Shown here: positions 9,329 to 18,541 of the stretch, piece after piece
Numbering within the stretch: position 1 is the stretch's first letter
How the letters are laid out: each line of letters begins with the position of its first letter
NCBI GenBank assembly: GCA_012031785.1
Contig: JAAUTG010000010.1
Coordinates: forward strand, 1-36,341
Origin: Saprospiraceae bacterium
Lineage (GTDB): Bacteria > Bacteroidota > Bacteroidia > Chitinophagales > Saprospiraceae
Direction of reading: 5' to 3'
Length of the DNA: 36,341 nt
Notes under the pieces: generated by a model
Databases searched by the model: none
What the model saw: the letters and a program-made list of their open reading frames with translations, nothing else
What the model was told of the DNA's origin: nothing
Made by a program: the position numbers and the translations under genes

Positions 9329-9769
9329 ATGAAAAAAATTATCATTATTAACGGTCCTAACCTAAATCTGTTGGGCAAGCGCGAACCAACCGTGTATGGA
9401 ACACAGTCGTTTGAAAGCTATTTTGAAAGTTTGAAAGAGCAATTTGGCGGTGCCATTGTACTTGAATATTTCCAAAGCAATCACGAAGGGGCAATAATTG
9501 ACAAACTACACGAAGTAGGTTTTAGCTATGACGGAATCGTTTTGAACGGTGGTGCTTACACGCATACGTCAATTGCAATTGCAGATGCAATTGCTGCCAT
9601 CAATACAGCAGTGGTGGAAGTACACATTTCCAATGTTTATGCGCGAGAAGCATTTCGTCACCACTCCTATTTTTCGGCAAACTGCAAAGGATTGATTGTG
9701 GGTTTGGGGTTACAGGGGTATTCGTTAGCAATTTTGTCTTTTGTGTTAGGGACCAACGCGAATGGGTGA
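9329..9769 (+). CDS. aroQ: 3-dehydroquinate dehydratase, type II
   Basis: Dehydrates 3-dehydroquinate to 3-dehydroshikimate in the shikimate pathway, in the cytosol. The ATG at 9329 gives MKKIIIINGPNLNLLGKREP, the conserved start of type II enzymes; a TTG nine bases upstream is less likely. Arg18 and Tyr23 in GKREPTVYG are the catalytic pair. FQSNHEGAIIDKLHE, LNGGAYTHTSIAIADAI and VEVHISN (catalytic His) complete the active site, and YAREAFRHHS follows. The 146 residues are normal for the dodecameric family. Its last 24 bases overlap the convergent gene on the minus strand. Confidence 0.97.
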   Translation: MKKIIIINGPNLNLLGKREPTVYGTQSFESYFESLKEQFGGAIVLEYFQSNHEGAIIDKLHEVGFSYDGIVLNGGAYTHTSIAIADAIAAINTAVVEVHISNVYAREAFRHHSYFSANCKGLIVGLGLQGYSLAILSFVLGTNANG

Positions 9770-10264
9770 AATATCCAAATCCAGTAAGCGAAGGCGGTAC
9801 TTATTACCCATTTTTAAAGTTCGCTGCCTAAAGAGGCGCTGAATGGCAAAACCACTGACTAATGCAGTAGAGGCAGGAATGAGAATGAGTGGTACAGAAG
9901 CCCTATTCTCGTTTTGATTAAAAATCAAGCGGTCTGCAATTCCAAAAAAAGTCCATCCAGCTGCAAAAGTGTAAAGTTGTAATCCCAGATTTCTTGACCA
10001 TCGCTGACTGTTGTTGAATTGCAAGGCTTCGATTGCTTCCACACGCACCAAGCGATCATTAAAGATAAGGAATCCTTCCTCTGCTTTGATATCCTCAATG
10101 ACTGCATTATACCAAATGTCATCGTCCTGCAATTTGTAGGTAATTCCATCGCCTATCGTAAATTTTTGGGTTTTTGCAGAACCTATTTTTTCGAGTTGCA
10201 GCACTTTTTGGGTAAACACTAAGCACGGCAAGAGCATCAAGCATAAAGTTAAAAATTTCCTCAT
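9746..10264 (-). CDS. Small exported protein of unknown function
   Basis: A 172-residue protein starting with the signal peptide MRKFLTLCLMLLPCLVFTQ, typical of Bacteroidota secreted or periplasmic proteins. The mature N-terminal part (KFTIGDGITYKLQDD, followed by VIEDIKAEEGFLIFNDRLVRV) looks like a small beta-rich domain. A hydrophobic region near 105-145, including VPLILIPASTALVSGFAI, suggests one or two membrane passes, and the basic tail follows. No family is recognised. It lies downstream of rnpA on the same strand and overlaps the 3' end of aroQ by 24 bp. Confidence 0.7.
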   Translation of the reverse strand: MRKFLTLCLMLLPCLVFTQKVLQLEKIGSAKTQKFTIGDGITYKLQDDDIWYNAVIEDIKAEEGFLIFNDRLVRVEAIEALQFNNSQRWSRNLGLQLYTFAAGWTFFGIADRLIFNQNENRASVPLILIPASTALVSGFAIQRLFRQRTLKMGNKYRLRLLDLDISPIRVGP

Positions 10265-10450
10265 TAGTAATTATTTTACAGAAAGACACCTCAAGCAAAG
10301 CTTTCGTTCGTAAGTAACTAAGTTTTTATTTTCAGCCCTTCCCGATATAAAGTGCGCAAGTATAACTTAGCCTTTAGTAATTTTTCCAAAAAAACATCAG
10401 GAACTGCTGAAATAAAGTGCTTTTTTCTTTCCCCACTCACGCTTCATAAC

Positions 10451-10857
10451 TTATGTTTGATTAACTGGATTCAAATGGTTTTTTATAAATTTCTTAATCA
10501 TTCGCTTCATGCTTACCTCAATTTCTATATATGGAAGTGGCTCATTAGCAGTAATAAAGCACCATAAAACAATATTGTCCAGCACTATTTGTGGTGGCAG
10601 CGAATAGTTGATGCTTATGAAGTCGCCAAGTTTCTCGAATTTGTCGCTTGAGGCGATTTCTATCCACCGCTTTGCGAAATTTTTTTTTTAGGTACACTTA
10701 CTCCAAACTGCACAGGCGCGTCAGTCATGGACAAGTCCACTTTCAGCCATACTAATCGCAAAGGATACATCGCAAAAGAAGCACCTTGCTTGTTGAATAA
10801 TTTTTGGATAATGCGCTCGCTTTTTAGGCGTTCTGTCTTAGGAAAAGTAAGTGACAT
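10451..10857 (-). CDS. rnpA: Ribonuclease P protein component, two frameshifts
   Basis: Protein subunit of RNase P, which helps the RNA subunit cleave 5' leaders from pre-tRNAs. From the ATG at 10857 the protein starts SLTFPKTERLKSERIIQKLF, then YPLRLVWLK and DAPVQFGVSVPKKK. There the frame breaks in a run of ten A (minus strand; T at 10680-10689), where nine would give the RNR-type motif FRKAVDRNRLKRQIRETWRL. A second extra base near 10553 breaks QYCFMVLY from TANEPLPYIEIE and a basic tail ending NPVNQT. Corrected length is 134 residues, normal for the group. The gene is essential and normally single copy, so both indels are more likely sequence errors than real. No rpmH is visible next to it. 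Confidence 0.88.
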
Positions 10858-11187
10858 GGTAAGATGATTCAATATGGTGGATAATATTTACAAAATAATA
10901 GTCTTTGGTGCTCAACCACTTTATCTTTAATCGTCTAAGTAGCACCTTCTATCTAATTCAAATCATTCGTTTTAAACTCCTTTCAAAAGGCTAAAAAGCA
11001 AAAACCAAAGCCAACTGTACAATATCATTCAAAAGATATTAAACACTTATAGCGTGCGAATCGTTTTGTGTAATTAACTTTGTTGTAGCGTTTTGAAATT
11101 AGCTTACCATCCAAAGCATTTTTCCGAATAATGGCTAACCATTAGACTATCAAAACAACAATACAAAAAACTAAATTTCAGCAACTT
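10858..11187. other. Divergent intergenic region between rnpA and ppx
   Basis: The 330-nt gap contains no plausible gene and no rpmH. A TAACTTTG match to the Bacteroidota minus-7 consensus lies at 11075-11082 on the plus strand, about 105 nt before the ppx start, but without a well-spaced TTTG upstream. Nothing else stands out. Confidence 0.35.
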
Positions 11188-12098
11188 ATGAATCATTACG
11201 CAGTAATTGATCTCGGGACAAACACGTTTCATTTATTAATAGCAGTTCCAGCTCACAGTGGGTTTAAAGTGCTTTACAAAGAGCGTCGTTTTGTTAAATT
11301 AGCAGAAAATGGAATCGAACGTATTGGTGAAATACCTTATCAGCGCGGCTTAAACGCTATCCATCACTTTAACGATGTCTTGAAAGAACACCAAATTCAG
11401 GAAGTACGTGCTTTTGGTACGGCTGCTTTACGCACCGCAAGTAATGGGCAGCAATTTATTGAAGAAGTGCAACAACAAACAGGTATTGTGGTACAACTGA
11501 TTTCTGGAGACCGTGAAGCGGCACTGATACACAAAGGCGTGGTGCAAGCCCTACCTGCCATAGCTGAAAATATTCTGATTATGGATATTGGTGGCGGAAG
11601 CGTAGAGTTTATTATCTCCAACCAAGCACACGTTTTTGGGCACAGAGTTTTCCAATTGGTGTAGCAGTGCTATTCCATCAATTCAAACACAGCAACCCAG
11701 CAACTGATTCAGAAATAAAGTTCATAGAAAGTTACTTAGCTTTGATGCTATTGCCTTTAAAAGAAGCACTTACTCAAATCGAAACCCATTTCCTAGTGGG
11801 TGCGTCTGGCACTTTTGACGTGCTAGAAAACAACCTCCCTCATTTAGAAAAAGGTAAAAAGTACGTTTGTTTATCAGTAAATGATTATGATAATTATTAT
11901 CAGCAATTGGTAAAGACCACTTTAGAGGAGCGATTACAGATGGAAGGTATTCCCAATTTGAGAGCAGAAATGCTGGTTGTAGCTTTTATTCTGGTAAAAT
12001 ATGTATTCTCATTACTTCCGAACAGTCAGCGTTTTTACATTTCAGACTATGCTATGAAAGAAGGTATTTTAGCTGAAATGATGACTGCATCCGCTTAA
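11188..12098 (+). CDS. Ppx/GppA family phosphatase, one frameshift
   Basis: An exopolyphosphatase or guanosine-pentaphosphate phosphatase of the actin/Hsp70-like ATPase fold, expected in the cytosol in phosphate and stringent-response metabolism. It carries YAVIDLGTNTFHLLIA (phosphate loop 1), FGTAALRTASNG, LISGDREAALIHKG, MDIGGGSVEFII (phosphate loop 2) and VGASGTFDVL. The frame breaks at the T-run 11633-11637: one missing T turns VFWAQSFPIGVAVLF into an out-of-frame stop. After correction the length is 303 residues, the short Ppx form common in Bacteroidota without the C-terminal HD domain. Which of the two substrates is used cannot be told from sequence. Confidence 0.9.
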
Positions 12099-12110
12099 CA
12101 ATTCGAGCAA

Positions 12111-12134
12111 AGGCGCGACCTTAAAGCCGCGCCT
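12111..12134. terminator. Bidirectional terminator hairpin after ppx
   Basis: The GC-rich perfect arms aggcgcg and cgcgcct (7 bp, 10-nt loop) lie 12 nt after the ppx stop and 27 nt past the end of the convergent minus-strand gene. A loose T-rich stretch follows on the plus strand. The GC content stands out from the AT-rich surroundings. Confidence 0.65.
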
Positions 12135-12161
12135 CTATGCACATTTAATTTTTCATTCTAT

Positions 12162-12806
12162 TTATCCCTGTACCAACTTGCGTCCTTCTTGAGTAAAGGA
12201 TTCTAAATCTGCCAATAATTCTTTAGCTTGTGCAGCAATCAGATTCAATTCTTCCACATTTTGCTCTAATTTTTGGCGAATGCTTGATGCCACCAATACC
12301 ATGTGAAAGTCGTGGCCAGCTTCTAGGACGGTAGTTACTTTTTCTACGTTCACAGAAGCCTCTTGATAAGTAATATTCCAACGTGCTTCCAACTCTTTAT
12401 TTTTTGCCAACTCTTCATTTTTGAGTGCTTCGTTTCGGATTTGACCACTTAATTCATTGAGTTGTTGAAAATAAGCCGTAGAACTTTCTCCCACCTTTCC
12501 AAAATCGTCTTTCAATTTCTTATAACGCGACTGAATATCAGACCATTCTTTCTCAAAATCCTTAGACACCTTTTGTAAATTTGGATTTTCAGCCGCCAAC
12601 TCTGAGCCAGCTTTTTCCAAATTTTCAATCAAACTTTCAGAAAGTTTTTGTCTATTCTTTTCAAAATCTTCAATGGAGGACTTGAGTACATCTCCATGTT
12701 TGATAGCTGTTTTTGTTGTTTGCCACTTACAAGAAGTAGGTAAAACCAATGCACCCAAAACAACAAGAGCCAATATCAATGCGCCCCACACTAGATTCTT
12801 TGACAT
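12162..12806 (-). CDS. Coiled-coil putative lipoprotein
   Basis: A 214-residue protein of unknown function. The ATG at 12806 was chosen because it gives MSKNLVWGALILALVVLGAL followed by LPTSC, a hydrophobic export signal with a lipobox-like cysteine; a longer reading from 12845 adds a non-typical basic stretch. The mature part is nearly all helical and charged (SIEDFEKNRQKLSESLIE, SRYKKLKDDFGK, LKNEELAKNKELEARW), indicating long coiled coils. It is probably anchored to a membrane and facing the periplasm. A TATTTTTG match to the minus-7 consensus lies on the minus strand at 12826-12833. The nuclease gene ends just upstream on the same strand. Confidence 0.65.
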   Translation of the reverse strand: MSKNLVWGALILALVVLGALVLPTSCKWQTTKTAIKHGDVLKSSIEDFEKNRQKLSESLIENLEKAGSELAAENPNLQKVSKDFEKEWSDIQSRYKKLKDDFGKVGESSTAYFQQLNELSGQIRNEALKNEELAKNKELEARWNITYQEASVNVEKVTTVLEAGHDFHMVLVASSIRQKLEQNVEELNLIAAQAKELLADLESFTQEGRKLVQG

Positions 12807-12858
12807 AAATAATAATTTGTATTTACAAAAATAGGTTTTTAACAAATTGTCGAATTGC

Positions 12859-13758
12859 TCAATTCACTGGTCCATCATCAATTTTACTTTCCAAGGCACT
12901 TTGCACAAAAAAAGGAAGTTCTGAAAATAAATCCAACCCTGTGGCATCCTCTATTTCGTCAACTGAAATACGGTACTCATGCCATGCTTTCAACCCTTCG
13001 TTGGTGTTTTCAATAATAACGGCGATGACGCGCGTAGATTCATCTACCCGCAACAAGTCGTTATCATCTTCTGGCAGCACGACATAGACCTTCCAAATAT
13101 ATTTGGGAACAACTACATTGCTGTTTCTACCAATTTTTTCTACATAACCTTTACTGCCTGTCCCTCCTACGCCAAAATTACCCATCACCACATATAATTC
13201 GTTACCTTCAAACACCAAATCCCGACCAAATTCTTCCATGTCTTTCCACGGTCCTTGATTGTGGCGCGGAGCTTGTGGTACGATGTTGGTCATAAAAAAA
13301 GTAGCTTCGTTGCTTTGTGTGGAGCGCGTTCTGTCCGCAGAAGGGCAATTGTGACCTCTATCAAAGCCGCTATTGGTATAATCCGAACTACTCACCACAT
13401 TGAAATCGTTGTTCAAAAATGGGTCTGTTTTGAAGGTTTCTGCACGGTCAGTAGAGCCAATCCAAGAGCGGTCTAAGTGCCAACTTACCCAATTGGGAAT
13501 ACCGCGCTCATTATTGTAGGATAACGCATACTCGGTGCGTTCAATCAAAAAATTATTTGGCTCTAAAAAACTAGCCCTCGCGTTAGAAGGATTGCCCAGT
13601 GCCAAACTGGTGTTGGAGTTATCTTCGAGAATTGGAATAACCTCTTCCTCAAAAAAACTACAACTAGACAGCGTGATTGCTAGTAAAACAACCCAAAACG
13701 AATGATAATTAGGAACAAAACGAATATTAAATCTTAACGCAATATTATTGGTTCTCAT
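12859..13758 (-). CDS. DNA/RNA non-specific endonuclease, putative lipoprotein
   Basis: A sugar-non-specific nuclease of the NucA/EndoG beta-beta-alpha-metal family, about 299 residues from the ATG at 13758. The N-terminus ends a hydrophobic stretch with ITLSSC, a lipobox, so the enzyme is probably anchored on the outside of a membrane. The catalytic motif DRGHNCPSADR is intact, with the histidine acting as base. It is followed by TNIVPQAPRHNQGPWKDMEE, which supplies the metal-binding asparagine and the conserved Trp and Glu. YVVMGNFG and VPKYIWKV are further family segments. Likely roles are nutrient scavenging or degradation of extracellular DNA. Upstream in-frame ATGs (to 13803) exist but do not start a better signal. 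Confidence 0.88.
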   Translation of the reverse strand: MRTNNIALRFNIRFVPNYHSFWVVLLAITLSSCSFFEEEVIPILEDNSNTSLALGNPSNARASFLEPNNFLIERTEYALSYNNERGIPNWVSWHLDRSWIGSTDRAETFKTDPFLNNDFNVVSSSDYTNSGFDRGHNCPSADRTRSTQSNEATFFMTNIVPQAPRHNQGPWKDMEEFGRDLVFEGNELYVVMGNFGVGGTGSKGYVEKIGRNSNVVVPKYIWKVYVVLPEDDNDLLRVDESTRVIAVIIENTNEGLKAWHEYRISVDEIEDATGLDLFSELPFFVQSALESKIDDGPVN

Positions 13759-13803
13759 AAGCAAATTTTCAATCATAAATTTGGATAAGTAGTTTGGCAA
13801 CAA

Positions 13804-14160
13804 CTTTTTACGTCCGAAATAAAAGTAATTACATTTTCACTACTCCCCTAAGAATTAAAGCGATTTGACCATTCGACAAAAGCAAGAAGTTAGATTATTC
13901 CTTTTCTTGAACACAAGTTAGTGAAAATAGAAACATTTTCTTGATCATTCCCATGCAAATATAAGCAATACTATTGGTTTGATATTCAAATTAGCGACAA
14001 TTATTCCATTTTTGGAGAAGCCATAAAAAGTGGAATAGTTCGTTTACCAAAAAGATAAATGGCTTTTTTATTGATCTGTTCCAACAACATTGGTTGGTAA
14101 GATGTTTATCATCAACAAAAAAACCTGCTTCATTACCCTTACTTTTACAATAAACAAAAA
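13804..14160. other. Divergent intergenic region, no gene seen
   Basis: The gap between the nuclease (minus) and the VOC protein (plus) is AT-rich and should contain both promoters. No conserved reading frame, RNA gene or clear promoter consensus was recognised. Confidence 0.4.
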
Positions 14161-14520
14161 ATGCTCACAGCTATCCATCCTAAACTACCCATGCGTAGTA
14201 AAGAGGCGACACAAGAGTTCTACGTGAATCAATTAGACTTCCGAATAGTAGGAAATTCGGACTTTGCAGGCTATCTAATGGTAGAAAAAGACCATATTCA
14301 ACTTCACTTTTTTGAGTTCAAGGACCTAAACCCCAAAGAAAATTATGGGCAGGTCTATATCAGAACGAACGATATTGAAGCATTTTATCAACTATTATTG
14401 GCTAAAAAGACTAGCATACATCCAAATGGACACTTGCAGGTAAAGCCTTGGGGACAAAAAGAGTTTTCCATACTTGACCCGGACTATAATTTGTTGACTT
14501 TTGGTCAGCGTGTATTATAA
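14161..14520 (+). CDS. VOC family (glyoxalase/bleomycin-resistance-like) protein
   Basis: A 119-residue cytosolic protein of the vicinal oxygen chelate fold. The segments KLPMRSKEATQEFYVNQLDF, DHIQLHFFEF, YIRTNDIEAFYQLL and KEFSILDPDYNLLTFGQ fit the paired beta-alpha-beta-beta-beta layout of the bleomycin-resistance group, with His and Glu positions in the right places for a metal or ligand site. Such small members bind or sequester a ligand or act as lyases; the substrate is unknown. It is monocistronic, with a good terminator directly after it. Confidence 0.8.
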   Translation: MLTAIHPKLPMRSKEATQEFYVNQLDFRIVGNSDFAGYLMVEKDHIQLHFFEFKDLNPKENYGQVYIRTNDIEAFYQLLLAKKTSIHPNGHLQVKPWGQKEFSILDPDYNLLTFGQRVL

Positions 14521-14549
14521 ATTGTTCTTTATTTATGACATTCAGATTA

Positions 14550-14577
14550 GGTATCCTATTACTGATACCCGTTTTTT
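14550..14577 (+). terminator. Rho-independent terminator of the VOC gene
   Basis: The 6-bp arms ggtatc and gatacc with an 8-nt loop are followed by a run of six T (14572-14577), 30 nt after the stop codon. This is the clearest classical terminator in the window. Confidence 0.75.
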
Positions 14578-14641
14578 GTAAAAGGTAAATGAGCGTTAAT
14601 TTATTTTCATAACCCATTTATAATCAAATGACCAAACTAAT

Positions 14642-14670
14642 AGTTTGCGAATAAGGCATTATTCGCAACT
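14642..14670 (-). terminator. Terminator hairpin of the AraC-type gene
   Basis: The perfect 10-bp arms TTGCGAATAA and TTATTCGCAA around a GGCA tetraloop can be extended by two pairs past a bulged T. It lies 18 nt past the corrected stop of the minus-strand regulator, and a moderately T-rich stretch follows on that strand. Confidence 0.6.
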
Positions 14671-14687
14671 AACTGGTTATTATTGAT

Positions 14688-15791
14688 TTATAGCTCATCA
14701 TCAAATGCAGGTACTAATCTTTTTTGCTTTCTGTTGAAGAACTTTTATGAGTTGATGTGTAGAATTAAATCCTGCCGCGATAGCCACATGGTGCATGTCA
14801 GAGTTCACTTGTAGCATTTGCTGAGCCATTTCGATGCGAAGTTCCTGAATCCAAGCAGATACTCGGTGCTTGCGGTGCTGCCAAACACTTTCACGGATGT
14901 ATTTTCCACCACATGCTGCGACTTTGGCAAGGTGCAACGTACCCAATTCTGGATTGCTTAGCAAATGCCCATGCTGTAAAGTAGTTTCTAAATCCTCAAC
15001 AAGCGCAGACAAATCACTTTGAGGCTTCAACCGTCGAGTTTCCAAAAAAAGTTGGATATCTTCCCTAAATACAGCATAACCTAACCAGAGCAACATCCCC
15101 GCAAACGCCAAAATCTCCAAAAAAAGAAAATCCAGGTGCATCATATAAATTGAGGTTAAAAAAACGATAAGCAATAAAATCTACTAGCGCAAAAAAACTA
15201 TACACAGCTCCTAACACACTAAGTCGTTTAACGGTTTTTCGCAGCAAAAAAGCCTTTTTCTTCTCCCACTCTTGCCCTTTGTAGCGCAATCTAGCATTTT
15301 GATACCGCACGTACCGATAGGCAAGCGACAAATACACAAAGAAAAAAACTAAAAAAAAGTGCGTATTCAATGGGTCCATAGTAAGGTCGAATAAAGTCTT
15401 GCCAAATTTGATACTGATTTTCAGGTGCTTGTAAACCAATACTGAATACCAATACAAACTGCATAACTGGAAGAATCAAATGCTTAAAGTCAGTAGGCCG
15501 AAATTGATAAATCGGGAAAAGTGAAAATTTAACATGGTAAAAAAACAAGGGTCCAAAAGACAAGGTAAACCAAAATGGCAAATGATAAACATGTAAGGCA
15601 TTCTCAAACCATTGTACGCGCAGCAACCATACATCTAAGGCACTCAGTCCGAACGTAAACAGCAGAAATCCCAAAGCCACATTCGCCAAGCGATTCCCAC
15701 GATTTCTTATAAACATAAATAGCCCAATCACCAGCCCTTGTACTGCACTGAATAGTAATAATGACAACACCAAAAACTGGATGATTTCCAC
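14688..15791 (-). CDS. Membrane-anchored AraC-family regulator, three frameshifts
   Basis: A transcription factor with a membrane sensor half and a C-terminal AraC DNA-binding domain, 366 residues after correction. The N-terminal half has about seven hydrophobic helices, beginning FLVLSLLLFSAVQGLVIGLF, a layout common in Bacteroidota. The linker is basic (RYKGQEWEKKKAFLLRK). The C-terminal domain has LAKVAACGGKYIRESVWQ as the first helix-turn-helix and VAIAAGFNSTHQ as the second. Three single-base excesses disrupt it, at the A-runs 15351-15358 and 15119-15125 and at the T-run 14743-14746 (plus-strand letters). Removing the last restores the normal end FFNRKQKRLVPAFDDEL. The signal sensed is unknown, and it probably controls itself or a neighbour. 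Confidence 0.85.
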
Positions 15792-15850
15792 AGATTTACT
15801 TGTTATGATAAGATAAAATAGCAGTACCTATCAACGACTTGTTCACTACC

Positions 15851-15877
15851 CAAAGGTACGATTTCTTCACCACCAAA
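15851..15877 (-). promoter_or_regulatory. Possible promoter of the AraC-type gene
   Basis: Read on the minus strand, TACCTTTG (15858 to 15851) matches the Bacteroidota minus-7 consensus TAnnTTTG, and TTTG at 15877 to 15874 could be the minus-33 box. The spacer is 15 nt, a few bases shorter than usual. Transcription would start about 50 nt before the ATG at 15791. Confidence 0.35.
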
Positions 15878-16523
15878 TGAATGAAACCACGAAAGCGTGC
15901 AGTTGAAGTTGGCAAACCATTGAAATTTGTAGCAATCGAAATTACTACATCAAAACAAAATGAATTTACAAGAAACAAGTTGAATACTAGCATCAAAAAG
16001 AATCAGATTTAGCATATATGCTTTCATTTATTACTGATGTTGCAACATTTACTTTTTTGTTCAAATACAATCACTCAAAGCATCCCTAACTGATAAGATT
16101 GTTATGCAAGTAGGAGAAATATTTCTTAAAACCAAATGCCTAAATTCGAACAGCGTAACAGCAGTTAGCACCAGAAGGGGAATAAATACACAACACCTGA
16201 ACTAAAAAACCGTTTTATTGTCTCGTAAATGATGATTAGAGCATCAAAAAAGGCACCTTAGGGAAAAATATGTTACTAGGTAACAAACTTGAGGTTGCTA
16301 TTGGATAAATAAATGAGGCTTGAATTAAATTAACACCTTATTTGTTGCTTACTCCTGAGTAATCCTTACGAACAAAGGAAACGAAAAGTCGTTTTCACGA
16401 TACCTAAAATGAACCAAAAATCAAGTGTATTATCGAGATAGTTCAAAGTCACTCCGATAATTTGCGCCACTAATCGTTCTTTATTAATTAATTTTGTATT
16501 ATAAAAATTAATATTCAAAAAAT
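15878..16523. other. Long divergent intergenic region
   Basis: Together with the promoter stretch, about 730 nt separate the AraC-type gene (minus) from the cytochrome gene (plus), the longest gap in the window. Stops are frequent in all frames and no known RNA gene was recognised. A TAATTTTG minus-7-like box lies near 16489-16496, about 30 nt before the cytochrome ATG, but its upstream TTTG is 24 nt away, longer than usual. Confidence 0.35.
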
Positions 16524-17548
16524 ATGAAAAAAGTATATTTCTTATTTTTCCCGATGTTGCTACTTTTTTTCAGCAACTTTAAGTGGAAACAAACCATGTC
16601 AGTGGATGAAAATAGTAGTTTGGCAACCGTATTGGAGCAATTAGGAGATACCACACTACTAAATCGAGCAAACACTAGCATAGCAGGAGTTTCGGCAGCG
16701 CAAGGAGAAGCCCTAGTATTGACTGGTTTTGCACAAACCAAGGATGGTGCGAAAACCAGCAAACAAAGCGCGCATTTTGTTTGTACTTCTTGCCATAACA
16801 TTCAGCGCGATGAACCCGATTTGAGCAAGACCAACCCACAGGCTAGACTGGATTATGTAGAAAAAATGGGTTTACCTTTTTACAAGGTTCTGCGCTTTAT
16901 GGTGCAGTCAATCGCACCAGTTTTTATAACGGCGATTATTACAAAAAGTATGGCGACCTCGTAACGCCTGCGCGCAACAATATTCGAGAAGCTATCCAGC
17001 TTTGTGCAGTAGAGTGCGCACAAGGTAGAAGGTTAGAGGCTTGGGAAGTAGAATCTATCTTGGCTTATCTTTGGACAATTGAATTGAAACTGGGCGACTT
17101 GCAACTGAACGAATCGGATTACCAACAAATTAATAAGGCGCTGACTCAAAAAAATCAACCCTCCGAAGCTATTGCTTTGCTCAAATCAAAATACCTTACT
17201 GGCTCACCTGCCACTTTTTCGCCACCACCTACCGATTGGAATATAGGTTACGCAGAAGAAGGCAATCCTAAAAACGGAAAACGTATTTACCAATTAAGTT
17301 GCCTTCACTGCCACCAAGATATGCGCTATTCTTTCTTTGAATTAGATGGCTCAAAAGCCACCTTCCAATTTTTAAGTAAACATATACCACGCTTTACGCG
17401 CTATTCCATCTATCAAGTAGCGCGTTGGGGAACTACGCCTTTACCAGGAAAACGAGCGTACATGCCACAATATACACTTGAAAAAATGAACAATCAACAG
17501 CTCGAAGACTTGCGTGCTTATTTGGAAGAAGAAGCGAAAAATTTGTAA
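16524..17548 (+). CDS. Exported diheme cytochrome c, one frameshift
   Basis: A periplasmic c-type cytochrome of 341 residues after correction, with signal sequence MKKVYFLFFPMLLLFFSNFK. Two haem attachment motifs are visible: CTSCH at residues 87-91 and CLHCH near 260-264, each starting a cytochrome domain. The frame breaks at the T-run 16877-16881, where one T is missing; correction gives LPFLQGSALYGAVNRTSFYN and continues into YYKKYGDLVTPARNNIREAI. The two-domain layout with a long linker resembles SoxA- or thiosulfate-dehydrogenase-like diheme cytochromes. No sox gene is nearby, so the electron donor is unknown. It is transcribed away from the AraC-type regulator. Confidence 0.85.
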
Positions 17549-17854
17549 TAAATGCCATCAGAGTATGTTTACTCATGTATTACCTCAATTAAATTGGTTC
17601 GTCACTGACCATCTGTCTTGATGCGTTATGCTGTAAATGCAGACAGGTTTCAATTTATTGTTAACAGCTTTTCACAGTTAGTGGAAGTGCGCTTTTTTTA
17701 AGCCTGACTTTCTACTTTTTGTTTCTAATACAATCAAGAAATTGTAAATAAAGTAAAATTAACCTTTAAACAAAAACAAATTGAAATCAATTTAACAACA
17801 TATTGTTTAATTAAAAAAATTAAACTATTTTTTGTAAAAAATTGATTTTCAGCA
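17549..17854. other. Intergenic region after the cytochrome gene
   Basis: These 306 nt are very AT-rich near the 3' end, as expected for a promoter region of the following gene. Only weak inverted repeats are present, for example gagta/tactc just after the stop. No gene or clear consensus promoter was found. Confidence 0.35.
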
Positions 17855-18541
17855 ATGAAAAAGCAAGCCATTAACAGAAAGTACAATTATCCTGACGCAG
17901 ACCTGTATTTACAGTGTATTGACCATATCCGATATGCTTATCGAGATGTAGAACAGTTCCAACAATATGGTTTTAATGCGGAACGCTTGCAGAAGTTTAA
18001 GACAATGTGCGAGCAATTTCAAGCCTTACCCAGTGACGATGAACTAGTGGGCGACCAAATGATTTTGACAGACAAAAAATATGCCGCCGCAGAACGGCTA
18101 AAAAGCACCATCCGAACGGTGATGACACGAGTGGCGATGAAGTACAACAACCGCTCTGGCAGATACAGAAAGTTTGGAACTTCTAAAATGGGCGACATGA
18201 CGGACGCGCAACTTATTTTTTGCGGCAGAAGAGTGGTTCGCGTGGCGCGGTTACAGATAGATTTTTTGGCAGACGTAGGCGTAAATGAATCGTTGATTAG
18301 TCGCATCGTGGAAGCAGTGCAAGATTTTGAACAGGCAGTCAATTTGCAACAAGATAGAATTGCTGACCGAGACATTGCCGTAGAGAGAAGAACGGAAAAA
18401 GGAAACAAAATTTACGACGAACTCGTCACGCTTTGCGACATTGGAAAGGATATTTGGGCGGAAAAAGATATGACTAAATACGAAAATTATACCTTGTACG
18501 AAAGCAATAACGATGAAAAATTGCACGCAAGGAGCGTTTAG
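17855..18541 (+). CDS. Conserved hypothetical, helical cytosolic protein
   Basis: A 228-residue protein without signal peptide or membrane helix. It starts MKKQAINRKYNYPDADLYLQ and is mostly helical, with charged segments (FNAERLQKFKTMCEQFQALP, AAERLKSTIRTVMTRVAMKY) and a basic middle part rich in arginine (NNRSGRYRKFG, RRVVRVARLQ). No enzyme motif is visible. The pattern, including AVQDFEQAVNLQQDRIADRD and YDELVTLCDIGKDIW, resembles small conserved Bacteroidota proteins of unknown role. Reading is intact and codon use is like the neighbours, so it is a real gene. Confidence 0.7.
   Translation: MKKQAINRKYNYPDADLYLQCIDHIRYAYRDVEQFQQYGFNAERLQKFKTMCEQFQALPSDDELVGDQMILTDKKYAAAERLKSTIRTVMTRVAMKYNNRSGRYRKFGTSKMGDMTDAQLIFCGRRVVRVARLQIDFLADVGVNESLISRIVEAVQDFEQAVNLQQDRIADRDIAVERRTEKGNKIYDELVTLCDIGKDIWAEKDMTKYENYTLYESNNDEKLHARSV

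Noticed and set aside
10352-10567. A 71-codon plus-strand reading
   Set aside because: It is antisense to the 3' part of rnpA, which is recovered on the minus strand after frame correction, and has no protein-like features.
15796-15996. A 66-codon minus-strand reading ending five bases before the AraC-type gene
   Set aside because: It covers the predicted promoter TACCTTTG and leader of that gene, has no recognisable domain, and its composition is that of untranslated AT-rich sequence.
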